NCBI GenBank assembly: GCA_030615655.1 | Contig: JAUWYU010000085.1 | Span: 1-6,548 of the forward strand | Length of the DNA stretch: 6,548 bases | DNA from: Dehalococcoidia bacterium | GTDB lineage: Bacteria > Chloroflexota > Dehalococcoidia > Dehalococcoidales > RBG-16-60-22 | Reading direction: 5' to 3' | In this document: positions 1-5,745 of the stretch, piece after piece | Layout: every line of letters starts with the position of its first letter | Position numbering within the stretch: the first letter of the stretch is position 1 | The notes under the pieces: generated by a model | What the model saw: the letters and a program-made list of their open reading frames with translations, nothing else | Database searches by the model: none | What the model was told of the DNA's origin: nothing | Translations under genes and position numbers: made by a program

Positions 1-727
1 GGTGACGCTTTACGAAAAGAGTGACAAAGTGGGAGGCCAGATTAACATCGCAGCATTAGGAGCCGGGCGGGATGAGCTCGGTTCCGTCATTCGCAACGAG
101 GAAAACCAGCTCAAGCTCCTGCCGGTTGAAATAGTCCTGAACAGGGAGGTCACCGCGGAATTCGTCCTGGAACAGAATCCCGACGTCGTTATTATCGCCA
201 CCGGCTCGGTTCCCAAGGAATGCCCGGTGCCAGGTGCTGACGGCCCCAATATCTTCAATGTCTGGCAGGTACTCACCGGCGAGGCCGACCCTGGAAATAA
301 GGTCCTCTTCATTGACTACGATGGACATCACCAGGCAACGGCTACCGCCGAGTTCCTCGCCGACCGGGGCAGAGAAGTGCACATGCTCACATCCTCTCTA
401 TTTGTCGGGCAGGACCTTGGGCCGGTTCAGGATATGAATCTCACCCGTCAGCGCCTTCTGCAGAGGGGTGTTACCTTCACGGCGGACTACGCCGTCATGG
501 AAATCAAGGGTCTGGAGGTAAACGGCTTCAACGTCTATTCCAACGAGTGGTACACCATTAGCGGCTACGACTCTATCGTGCTGGCCATGGGTAACCGCGT
601 TGAAGACGGCCTCTACATGGCCCTGAAGGGCAGAGTCAGGGAGCTTTACCGGATTGGCGACTGCGTGGCGCCGCGCAAGGTAGACATGGCGATACTCGAA
701 GGCGATAAAGTCGGCCGTATGATTTAG
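1..727 (+). CDS. OYE/2,4-dienoyl-CoA reductase-like flavoprotein, C-terminal part (mycofactocin-associated type), truncated at left edge
   Basis: This is the FAD- and nucleotide-binding end of a multidomain NADH:flavin oxidoreductase of the FadH/trimethylamine dehydrogenase type. The family has an N-terminal TIM barrel with FMN, a 4Fe-4S cluster, and then two Rossmann-like domains. Only the last part is inside the window. The reading frame is open to the left edge, and the first visible residues (VTLYEK) are the end of the second strand of the FAD fold, with the ribose-binding Glu. The GTG at 2-4 is therefore an internal Val codon, not a start. Seen next: VGGQI (visible residues 10-14), the strand VVIIATGSVP (63-72), a second Rossmann unit near 100-135 with DYDGHHQAT in place of a classical GxGxxG, and the C-terminal FAD motif IGDCVAPRKVD (217-227) before TAG. 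The co-located mftF suggests the OYE family recurrent in mycofactocin loci. The substrate is unknown. Another FadH-like enoate reductase is the main alternative. Confidence 0.85.
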   Translation, partial: VTLYEKSDKVGGQINIAALGAGRDELGSVIRNEENQLKLLPVEIVLNREVTAEFVLEQNPDVVIIATGSVPKECPVPGADGPNIFNVWQVLTGEADPGNKVLFIDYDGHHQATATAEFLADRGREVHMLTSSLFVGQDLGPVQDMNLTRQRLLQRGVTFTADYAVMEIKGLEVNGFNVYSNEWYTISGYDSIVLAMGNRVEDGLYMALKGRVRELYRIGDCVAPRKVDMAILEGDKVGRMI

Positions 728-768
728 TGCATGGCTGTGGAAGTCCCCTTATAAAGAACCACGAAAAT

Positions 769-796
769 GTCATTCCCGCGAAGGCGGGAATCCAGG
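769..796. repeat. Short palindromic dispersed repeat (REP/MITE-like)
   Basis: The only real gap between genes (728-816) contains a perfect 8-bp inverted repeat, ATTCCCGC at 772-779 and GCGGGAAT at 784-791, with a GAAG loop. It sits within a longer unit that starts GTCATTCC and ends GGAATCCAGG. This matches a repeat seen in many unrelated bacterial genomes; on the reverse strand it encodes the familiar spurious peptide WIPAFAGMT. It is probably a mobile, non-autonomous element or REP-like unit. Its hairpin could also attenuate transcription or protect mRNA ends. No T-run follows it, so it is not a convincing intrinsic terminator. The match to the known repeat is from memory. Confidence 0.75.
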
Positions 797-804
797 GGGG
801 ATAA

Positions 805-810
805 AGGGAG
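805..810 (+). promoter_or_regulatory. Shine-Dalgarno site of etfA
   Basis: AGGGAG lies 6 nt upstream of a GTG codon at 817. It is the clearest ribosome binding site in the window and decides the GTG start of etfA. Its distance from the preceding stop (727) and the palindromic repeat between them suggest that etfA is translated independently, unlike the overlapping genes downstream. Confidence 0.75.
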
Positions 811-816
811 AAAATA

Positions 817-1836
817 GTGGCCAAACCAAGAGAAATCTGGGTGCTGCCGGAGATAAACGGCAGCGACGCTGAAATCAGCAAATTGAGTCTCGGACTTCTC
901 TCCGAGGCTAAATCTATTGCGGAAAGCGTCGGCGGCACCGTAACCGCGCTGGTGCTCGGCGACCAGACCCCGGACTATTCCGTAGTTCTCGGCCAGTATG
1001 GAGTATCCAGCGCTTACGTATTTAACGACCCCGCTCTTAAATACTTCTCCGCCGGGGCTTACTCGGCGGCTCTTCTGGCGAAAATGCAGGAAGATAAACC
1101 GTGGCTTCTGCTGATGGGACACGCTGCGGTCGGCAGGGAGCTGGCGCCGCGGCTGGCGGCGCTCCTGGAGACAGGCCTGGTTTCTAACTGCGCCCGGATA
1201 GACCTGTCCCACCCGGAGAGTCCGAGATTCTATCGCTTCGTTTACGGAGACCAGCTGTATCAGGAGGTCGTTTTTCAGGCAGCCCCGACGACTATGCTCG
1301 TGACCATGGACCCGAGAGTTTTAAACATAACCCCCGTTGCCAGGACCGGTAAAGTAAGAACTCAGCTTATTGAGCCGGAACTGTCCCCCGGGTCGATAAG
1401 AGTAAAACACCTTGACTTCTTCCCGGCGGATTTTCAAACCGTGGATGTCGCCGAGGCCGATACCATCATCGCCGCCGGTATGGGCGCCGTTACCGACGAG
1501 CTTTTGCCTCTGGTTGAAGAACTGGCCGGACTGATTGAAGGTTCTATCGGCACTACCAGGCCGGTCATTGACGAGGGGAAAATCCCCAGAGAGCGCATGA
1601 TTGGCCAGACCGGCAAGGTGGTCAGCCCGGAGTTCTACATGGCGCTGGGTATATCGGGGGCGACCCACCACGTCGGCGGCATTCAGGACTCGGGGAAAAT
1701 CGTCTCCATTAACCGCGACCCGCGGGCGCCTATTTTCCAGAACTCGGACGTGGGCGCCGCCGCTGACCTCAGGGACATATTGCCCAAATTGATAGAAAGA
1801 ATCAGGCGCGCGAAAAGCAATGGCGAAATACTTTGA
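817..1836 (+). CDS. etfA: Electron transfer flavoprotein alpha subunit (FixB/EtfA)
   Basis: This is the FAD-carrying alpha subunit of an electron transfer flavoprotein, a soluble heterodimer that accepts electrons from dehydrogenases and passes them to an ETF:quinone oxidoreductase. At 339 residues it has normal family length. The N-terminal half (about 1-190) is the alpha/beta domain. The C-terminal half holds the FAD site: TRPVID (247-252) with the stacking Arg 248, IGQTGKVVSP (262-271), LGISGATHH (277-285), SINRDPRAPIF (297-307) and SDVGAAADL (310-318). Arg248, Thr265 and His285 appear to correspond to human alpha Arg249, Thr266 and His286, so the FAD site looks intact. The GTG start is supported by the upstream AGGGAG. 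The gene overlaps fixC by 17 nt. Its partner EtfB is encoded two genes downstream rather than next to it. Which dehydrogenase feeds it is not shown; the neighbours suggest a mycofactocin-linked one. Confidence 0.95.
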   Translation: MAKPREIWVLPEINGSDAEISKLSLGLLSEAKSIAESVGGTVTALVLGDQTPDYSVVLGQYGVSSAYVFNDPALKYFSAGAYSAALLAKMQEDKPWLLLMGHAAVGRELAPRLAALLETGLVSNCARIDLSHPESPRFYRFVYGDQLYQEVVFQAAPTTMLVTMDPRVLNITPVARTGKVRTQLIEPELSPGSIRVKHLDFFPADFQTVDVAEADTIIAAGMGAVTDELLPLVEELAGLIEGSIGTTRPVIDEGKIPRERMIGQTGKVVSPEFYMALGISGATHHVGGIQDSGKIVSINRDPRAPIFQNSDVGAAADLRDILPKLIERIRRAKSNGEIL

Positions 1837-3118
1837 CGTTATTATCGTGGGAGCCGGGCCGGCCGGCAGCATGGCCGCCCTTAAACTGGCACGCGCCGGA
1901 CTGAACGTCTGTATGCTGGAACGCGGCCAACACCCCGGTGCCAAGAACATGTTCGGCGGCCTGCTCCACAATACCCCCGTTCTTAACGAAATGCTCCCCT
2001 CCTTCTGGGAAAGGGCCCCCCTGGAGCGGTACGTTTATAAAAAGGTGCTGGCCTTTATGACCCCGGACTCGGCCGTCTCCCTGACTTTTGAAAACGGGAA
2101 CTTCGAACAGCCGCCCTACAACGGCTGCACCGTCTTCCGTCCGGCCTTCGATAGCTGGCTCGCCGGCGAAGCCGTTAAAGAAGGTGCCCTGCTGCTCTGC
2201 GACTGCACCGCTGAAGATTTGATTCGGAAAAACGGCCAGATTTCCGGTGTCACCGTTAAAGGCCGGGAAGGCGAGCTGAGGGGCAATATCGTTATCGCCG
2301 CCGACGGCGTCATGTCTTTTATGGCTGAAAAAGCCGGTCTGAGGCGGGATTTTCGCCCTGGCGATTTAGGCGTGGGTATCAAACTGCTTTTAGGCTTGCC
2401 TGAGGACACCATAAACGAGCGATTCCATCTTGTCCGGGACGAGGGTGCCGATATCAGTTTCCTGGGAACAACAGGGGGCTTGTGCGGCGGCAGCTTCCTC
2501 TACACCAACCGCGAGAGCATCTCCGTCGGTATGGTGGTGCACCTCGACTCCCTGAAGGCATCGGGCCAAGCCCCCTATGACGTTCTGGATGAACTATTGG
2601 AGCACCCGCAGGTGAAAAAGCTCATCAAAGGCGCCGTCCCGCTGGAATACTCGGCGCACCTTATCCCCGAAGGCGGGATTAAGTCAATGCCCCATGTCTA
2701 TACCGGCGGCATGATGGTCGCCGGTGATGCCGCCGGCCTGTGCTACACCAATGGCATCAATCTGGAAGGAATCAATCTGGCCATGACTTCGGGCGTGCTG
2801 GCCGCCGAAACGGCTATTGAAGCCATAGAAGCCGGCGACTACAGCGCCCGGATGCTCTCATCATACAAGAAGAAGCTGGACGGCAGCTTTATCATCAAGG
2901 ACATGAAGACATTTAAAAACGCCGTGGGTATGATGCGCCTGGAGCGCCTGTCCCGGACCTATCCGCAGCTTCTCACCGATATACTTGAAAAGGTGTACCG
3001 GGTCGAAGGCACACCCAGGTCGAAACTCCTGCGCCTCGCCCGCAAAGAGGCGCTGAAAAAGATAGGCCTGAAAGGCCTGGTCTCCGATGGCATCAAGATA
3101 GGCAGGTCCTTATTATGA
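1820..3118 (+). CDS. fixC: FixC-type ETF:quinone oxidoreductase, FAD subunit
   Basis: This is a flavoprotein dehydrogenase of the FixC/ETF-QO family, which takes electrons from reduced ETF and reduces quinone at the membrane. FixC proteins lack the fused iron-sulfur domain of mitochondrial ETF-QO and rely on a separate FixX, which follows directly here. The 432 residues match the family length. Seen: the dinucleotide-binding motif VGAGPAG (10-16), ribose-binding Glu34, the FixC signature PGAKNMFGG (39-47), a middle strand with IVIAADG, and the second FAD motif VAGDAAGLCYTNGINLEGINLA (from 300), whose last part resembles the quinone/FAD-proximal helix. No signal peptide or transmembrane span is evident, so peripheral membrane attachment is likely. 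The ATG at 1820 lies inside the end of etfA with only a weak Shine-Dalgarno, which suggests translational coupling; the Rossmann strand begins at residue 5, so the start is secure. Confidence 0.94.
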   Translation: MAKYFDVIIVGAGPAGSMAALKLARAGLNVCMLERGQHPGAKNMFGGLLHNTPVLNEMLPSFWERAPLERYVYKKVLAFMTPDSAVSLTFENGNFEQPPYNGCTVFRPAFDSWLAGEAVKEGALLLCDCTAEDLIRKNGQISGVTVKGREGELRGNIVIAADGVMSFMAEKAGLRRDFRPGDLGVGIKLLLGLPEDTINERFHLVRDEGADISFLGTTGGLCGGSFLYTNRESISVGMVVHLDSLKASGQAPYDVLDELLEHPQVKKLIKGAVPLEYSAHLIPEGGIKSMPHVYTGGMMVAGDAAGLCYTNGINLEGINLAMTSGVLAAETAIEAIEAGDYSARMLSSYKKKLDGSFIIKDMKTFKNAVGMMRLERLSRTYPQLLTDILEKVYRVEGTPRSKLLRLARKEALKKIGLKGLVSDGIKIGRSLL

Positions 3119-3390
3119 ACGTGGAGAACTTACCGCAGCTGACGCAGTTCCAGGTTGACGAGCAGCCTCATATTATCGTCAACAAGGAAATCTGCCGGGA
3201 TTGTGACCACCGTGCCTGTGTCTTGACATGCCCGGCGAATTGCTACACCTTTGATGAAGAAACGAAATTACTAAGTGTTGTCTATGAAACATGCCTGGAA
3301 TGCGGCGCCTGCTATGTAATCTGTGATAAAGGAGCGCTGGACTGGAGCTACCCGCGCGGTGGCTACGGCGTCTGTTATCGCCTGACCTAG
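3115..3390 (+). CDS. fixX: FixX-like ferredoxin, partner of FixC
   Basis: This small 91-residue iron-sulfur protein should complete the FixCX complex by supplying [4Fe-4S] centres for electron flow to quinone. The cysteines fall in two groups: C27-x2-C30-x4-C35-x3-C39-P, and C60-x2-C63-x2-C66-x3-C70 in CLECGACYVIC, which matches the FixX motif CLECG-C. The conserved C-terminal FixX block WSYPRGGYGV (77-86) is present. Eight cysteines in this pattern predict two [4Fe-4S] clusters, bound in the crossed ferredoxin manner. C43 and C87 are extra. The ATG overlaps the fixC stop in an ATGA quartet, and AGG at 3104-3106 gives a plausible ribosome binding site 8 nt upstream. It is cytoplasmic, without a leader. 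Confidence 0.94.
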   Translation: MNVENLPQLTQFQVDEQPHIIVNKEICRDCDHRACVLTCPANCYTFDEETKLLSVVYETCLECGACYVICDKGALDWSYPRGGYGVCYRLT

Positions 3391-3400
3391 AAGAACGGCT

Positions 3401-4291
3401 ATGAAGATTATCGTCTGCTTGAAAGAGGTGGTTGACTCTACCCTGAGCCTTGATTTTGGCTTGAGGAATGAAGTGGTCTTCGGGGAAGGTCTGCCCCTCA
3501 GGCTGAACCCGAACGACGCCGAAGCCCTGGCTATGGCGCTCGCTCTCAGGTCGCCGGATACGGACTCTCTCTTTGAAATCACCCTTATCTCTATCGGCCC
3601 GGAAAGGGTGGAGAGCCACTTGAGGAATGGATTGGCCTTAGGTGCCGACCGGGCTATGCGAATATGGGATGAAGGCTTTGTGTCACTATCCTCTCATCAA
3701 AAAGCTAAATTGCTGGCCGGAGCCGTAACCCTATTCGGTGCCGACCTCGTTTTTACGGGAGCCGTAAGCATGGACACCGGTAACGGTCAGGTAGGCCCCC
3801 TGGTGGCCGCCTGGCTTGACCTGCCCTGTGTCGGCAGTGTTGTCGGACTTGAGCTGGTCGAAGAAAAAGAGGCTATCCATCTTACCAGAGACGCCGGCCG
3901 GGGAGAACGGGAAAAGGTACGGTGCTCTCTGCCGGCGGTTATCACGGTAAAGGGAGAAGGCAAGCTGCCTTACGCTTCTCTGGACAGGCTTATAGAGAGT
4001 AAATACAGTGAAATAGTCTCGCTTTCCCTTGCCGACCTGGGTATATCCCCACTGGAACTGAAAAATGACCCCACCTGGGTTACCGGCCTTGCTTACCCGA
4101 GACCCAGACCCAGGAAAGTGCCCACGCCGGAAAGCTCCCTGCCGGCTTTTTACCGAATCCTGAAGCTGCTCGAGGGAGGCATCTCCAGGCGGCAGGGCCG
4201 GATGCTTGAAGGTAGCGGCGAGGAACTGGCCGACCAGCTCTTTGAGCTTCTTTTGGCCGAGGGCGTGATTAAGCCGGCCACAGGTCCATGA
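3401..4291 (+). CDS. etfB: Electron transfer flavoprotein beta subunit (FixA/EtfB)
   Basis: This is the nucleotide-binding beta subunit that pairs with EtfA to form the ETF heterodimer. Seen: the N-terminal strand MKIIVCLKEVVD, LNPNDAEALAMAL (the NPxD motif after the first strands), MDTGNGQVGP (124-133) in the nucleotide-binding loop, GEREKVRCSLPAVITV (168-183), which is the EtfB signature, and YASLDRLIESK followed by SLADLGI (209-215). At 296 residues it is longer than the usual 250-265. The excess lies after about residue 225: a Pro/Arg-rich linker (YPRPRPRKVPTP), then a helix-forming segment with GGISRRQGRMLEG, before the typical ending helix. I recall similar tails in some FixA-like proteins, so this is probably a subfamily trait. 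It starts 10 nt after fixX with a weak AGAAG site, and overlaps mftF by 4 nt. Whether it binds AMP or a second, bifurcating FAD is not settled by the motifs. Confidence 0.93.
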   Translation: MKIIVCLKEVVDSTLSLDFGLRNEVVFGEGLPLRLNPNDAEALAMALALRSPDTDSLFEITLISIGPERVESHLRNGLALGADRAMRIWDEGFVSLSSHQKAKLLAGAVTLFGADLVFTGAVSMDTGNGQVGPLVAAWLDLPCVGSVVGLELVEEKEAIHLTRDAGRGEREKVRCSLPAVITVKGEGKLPYASLDRLIESKYSEIVSLSLADLGISPLELKNDPTWVTGLAYPRPRPRKVPTPESSLPAFYRILKLLEGGISRRQGRMLEGSGEELADQLFELLLAEGVIKPATGP

Positions 4292-5745
4292 AAGAATTCG
4301 GCTTTTCATTAGCGGATACCGTCTGCTTGCGAGAAGACCCCGACGGCTACTTTCTTCTTTCCAGGCTGCCACTTAGAATACTCCGCTTGAATGAATCTCT
4401 TTTCCGACTCCTCAAGCACCTCCGGGAGGGGGGCGGACTATCTGGATTCGTCTCTCAGGACCCCGGCCTCGATGCCGGTCGTCTGTTAAGTGTCTTGCTG
4501 TCGCTCGTTTCGAAGGGATATCTGCAGTTAGAGAGAATGGCCGAAATAGACGACTTCCCCCGCGTCTCCGTTATTGTACCGGTCAAAGACCAGCCTGAAG
4601 ACCTGGTCGAGTGCCTCCAATCGCTGTCGAACCTCGATTACCCCAAAGACAGGCTGGAAATAATCGTGGTGGACGACGGCTCACAAAAAGTGATTTCTGA
4701 GGTTGTTGATTCCCCTGACGTCAGAGTCATCCGTCAGGCAAAGTCCAGAGGCCAGGCCGCCTGCCGCAACATCGGGGCCGAAAACGCTCACGGTGATATC
4801 CTGGCCTTTCTCGATGCCGACTGCATGGCGCGGGAGAACTGGCTCAGGGAAATCATCCCCTTTTTCCAGACGGCAGACGTCGGGGCGGTGGGCGGCTACG
4901 TTGACGGCTATTACAAAGACAGTTTCCTGGACCGATACGAAGAGGTCTCCTCGTCCCTCAATATGGGCAAACGACTCCTCCTCGAAGGCGATACGGAGTC
5001 CAGCTTCTACGTGCCCACGGCCAATATGCTGGTTACCGGCGAGGCTTTTCTCAGGACCGGCGGCTTTAAGGATGGTATGCGCTTGGGAGAGGATGTGGAC
5101 TTTTGCTGGCGGATGAGAAGCCTCGGCTACACCCTTCTTTACGTTCCTTTCGGCGGCGTTGCCCACAAGCACCGCAATCACCTCGTTAAAATGCTGGGAC
5201 GGCGCAGCGAATACGGCACCTCGGAGGCCGGTCTCTATCGAACTCACCGGGATAAGAGAAAGATGTTTCTTATCTCCGTTTATGCCGGGTTGTCCTTCCT
5301 GGCACTAACCCTCTCCATCCTGCTGTTAAACCCCTACCCCCTTGCCGCCATTCTGCTCCTCTTCGGGCTCGACCTGCTTCGTAGGTCCGGCACGCTGAAA
5401 AAATTCAAAATGGTGCTTCCATTCCGGCAGGTCGCCTGTGCCACCCTGAGGAGCTATCTTTCCTCCTTTTATTTCGCCTTCTTTCACCTGGTGCGCTACT
5501 ACCTGGTTCTGATATTCGGCTTCGGCTTTCTATGGCACCCTCTGTGGTTTTTCGGCGGACTCGCCATTCTATACACGTCAATCGTAGACTACTGTGTGAA
5601 AAAAACCGGGCTGCCTTTTGGAGTTTTCCTCCTTTTCTACCTTCTGGAACATCTGGCCTACCAGCTCGGTGTCTTCTGGGGATGCCTGAAACTAAAATAT
5701 TTCGGGTCGTATATAATATCCTTTAGACGTGCTAGTCGTATTTAA
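4288..5745 (+). CDS. mftF: Mycofactocin glycosyltransferase MftF-like: PqqD/RRE-like N-terminus, GT2 domain and C-terminal membrane helices
   Basis: MftF adds the glucose chain to the peptide-derived redox cofactor mycofactocin. Three parts are visible in 485 residues, close to mycobacterial MftF length. Residues 1-85 form a PqqD/RRE-like domain with alternating hydrophobic strands and helices (LPLRILRLNESLFRLL). Residues 92-300 are a GT2 domain: VSVIVPVKD (93-101), VDDGS (128-132), the DxD-type metal site DADC (176-179), and LGEDVDFCWRM (266-276), which supplies the acidic base pair E268-D269; AHKHR follows at 292-296. Hydrophobic spans near 327-346, 349-366, 391-410, 415-435 and 443-460 suggest about five membrane helices, with the catalytic domain in the cytoplasm. 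YEEVSSSLNMG and the C-terminal EHLAYQLGVFWG are close to what I remember of mycobacterial MftF, which separates it from generic GT2 enzymes. It starts inside the etfB stop (ATGA), with a poorly spaced AGG at 4282. A generic membrane GT2 is the alternative. Confidence 0.85.
   Translation: MKEFGFSLADTVCLREDPDGYFLLSRLPLRILRLNESLFRLLKHLREGGGLSGFVSQDPGLDAGRLLSVLLSLVSKGYLQLERMAEIDDFPRVSVIVPVKDQPEDLVECLQSLSNLDYPKDRLEIIVVDDGSQKVISEVVDSPDVRVIRQAKSRGQAACRNIGAENAHGDILAFLDADCMARENWLREIIPFFQTADVGAVGGYVDGYYKDSFLDRYEEVSSSLNMGKRLLLEGDTESSFYVPTANMLVTGEAFLRTGGFKDGMRLGEDVDFCWRMRSLGYTLLYVPFGGVAHKHRNHLVKMLGRRSEYGTSEAGLYRTHRDKRKMFLISVYAGLSFLALTLSILLLNPYPLAAILLLFGLDLLRRSGTLKKFKMVLPFRQVACATLRSYLSSFYFAFFHLVRYYLVLIFGFGFLWHPLWFFGGLAILYTSIVDYCVKKTGLPFGVFLLFYLLEHLAYQLGVFWGCLKLKYFGSYIISFRRASRI

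Noticed and set aside
2..4. GTG at the left edge as the true start of the first gene
   Set aside because: It falls in the second beta strand of an FAD fold whose GxGxxG motif must lie upstream, so the gene is cut by the window edge.
772..800. The 772-791 hairpin as an intrinsic terminator for the OYE-like gene
   Set aside because: The stem is followed by CCAGGGGGG rather than a run of T, so it does not have terminator form.
724..1212. A minus-strand open frame of 162 codons including the peptide WIPAFAGMT
   Set aside because: The peptide is the well-known spurious translation of the dispersed palindromic repeat, and the rest is antisense to etfA.
1321..1971. A 216-codon open frame on the minus strand across the etfA/fixC junction
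   Set aside because: It lies opposite two clearly conserved genes, has low-complexity composition and no recognisable motif. It is a shadow of GC-rich coding DNA.
3223..3230. TTGACA-like sequence as an internal promoter within fixX
   Set aside because: No matching -10 element at proper spacing is seen, and the hexamer encodes conserved FixX residues around C35-C39.
4099..4128. GACCCAGACCCAGG direct repeats in etfB as a possible regulatory repeat
   Set aside because: They encode the Pro/Arg linker in frame and are too short and few to indicate anything beyond local codon repetition.
3731..4372. A 213-codon minus-strand open frame opposite etfB and the start of mftF
   Set aside because: The sense strand encodes EtfB with its signature motifs throughout. 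The antisense product resembles no family I know and has no ribosome binding site.
4681..5247. A 188-codon minus-strand open frame opposite the GT2 domain
   Set aside because: It is antisense to the catalytic motifs of MftF; the openness follows from codon composition.
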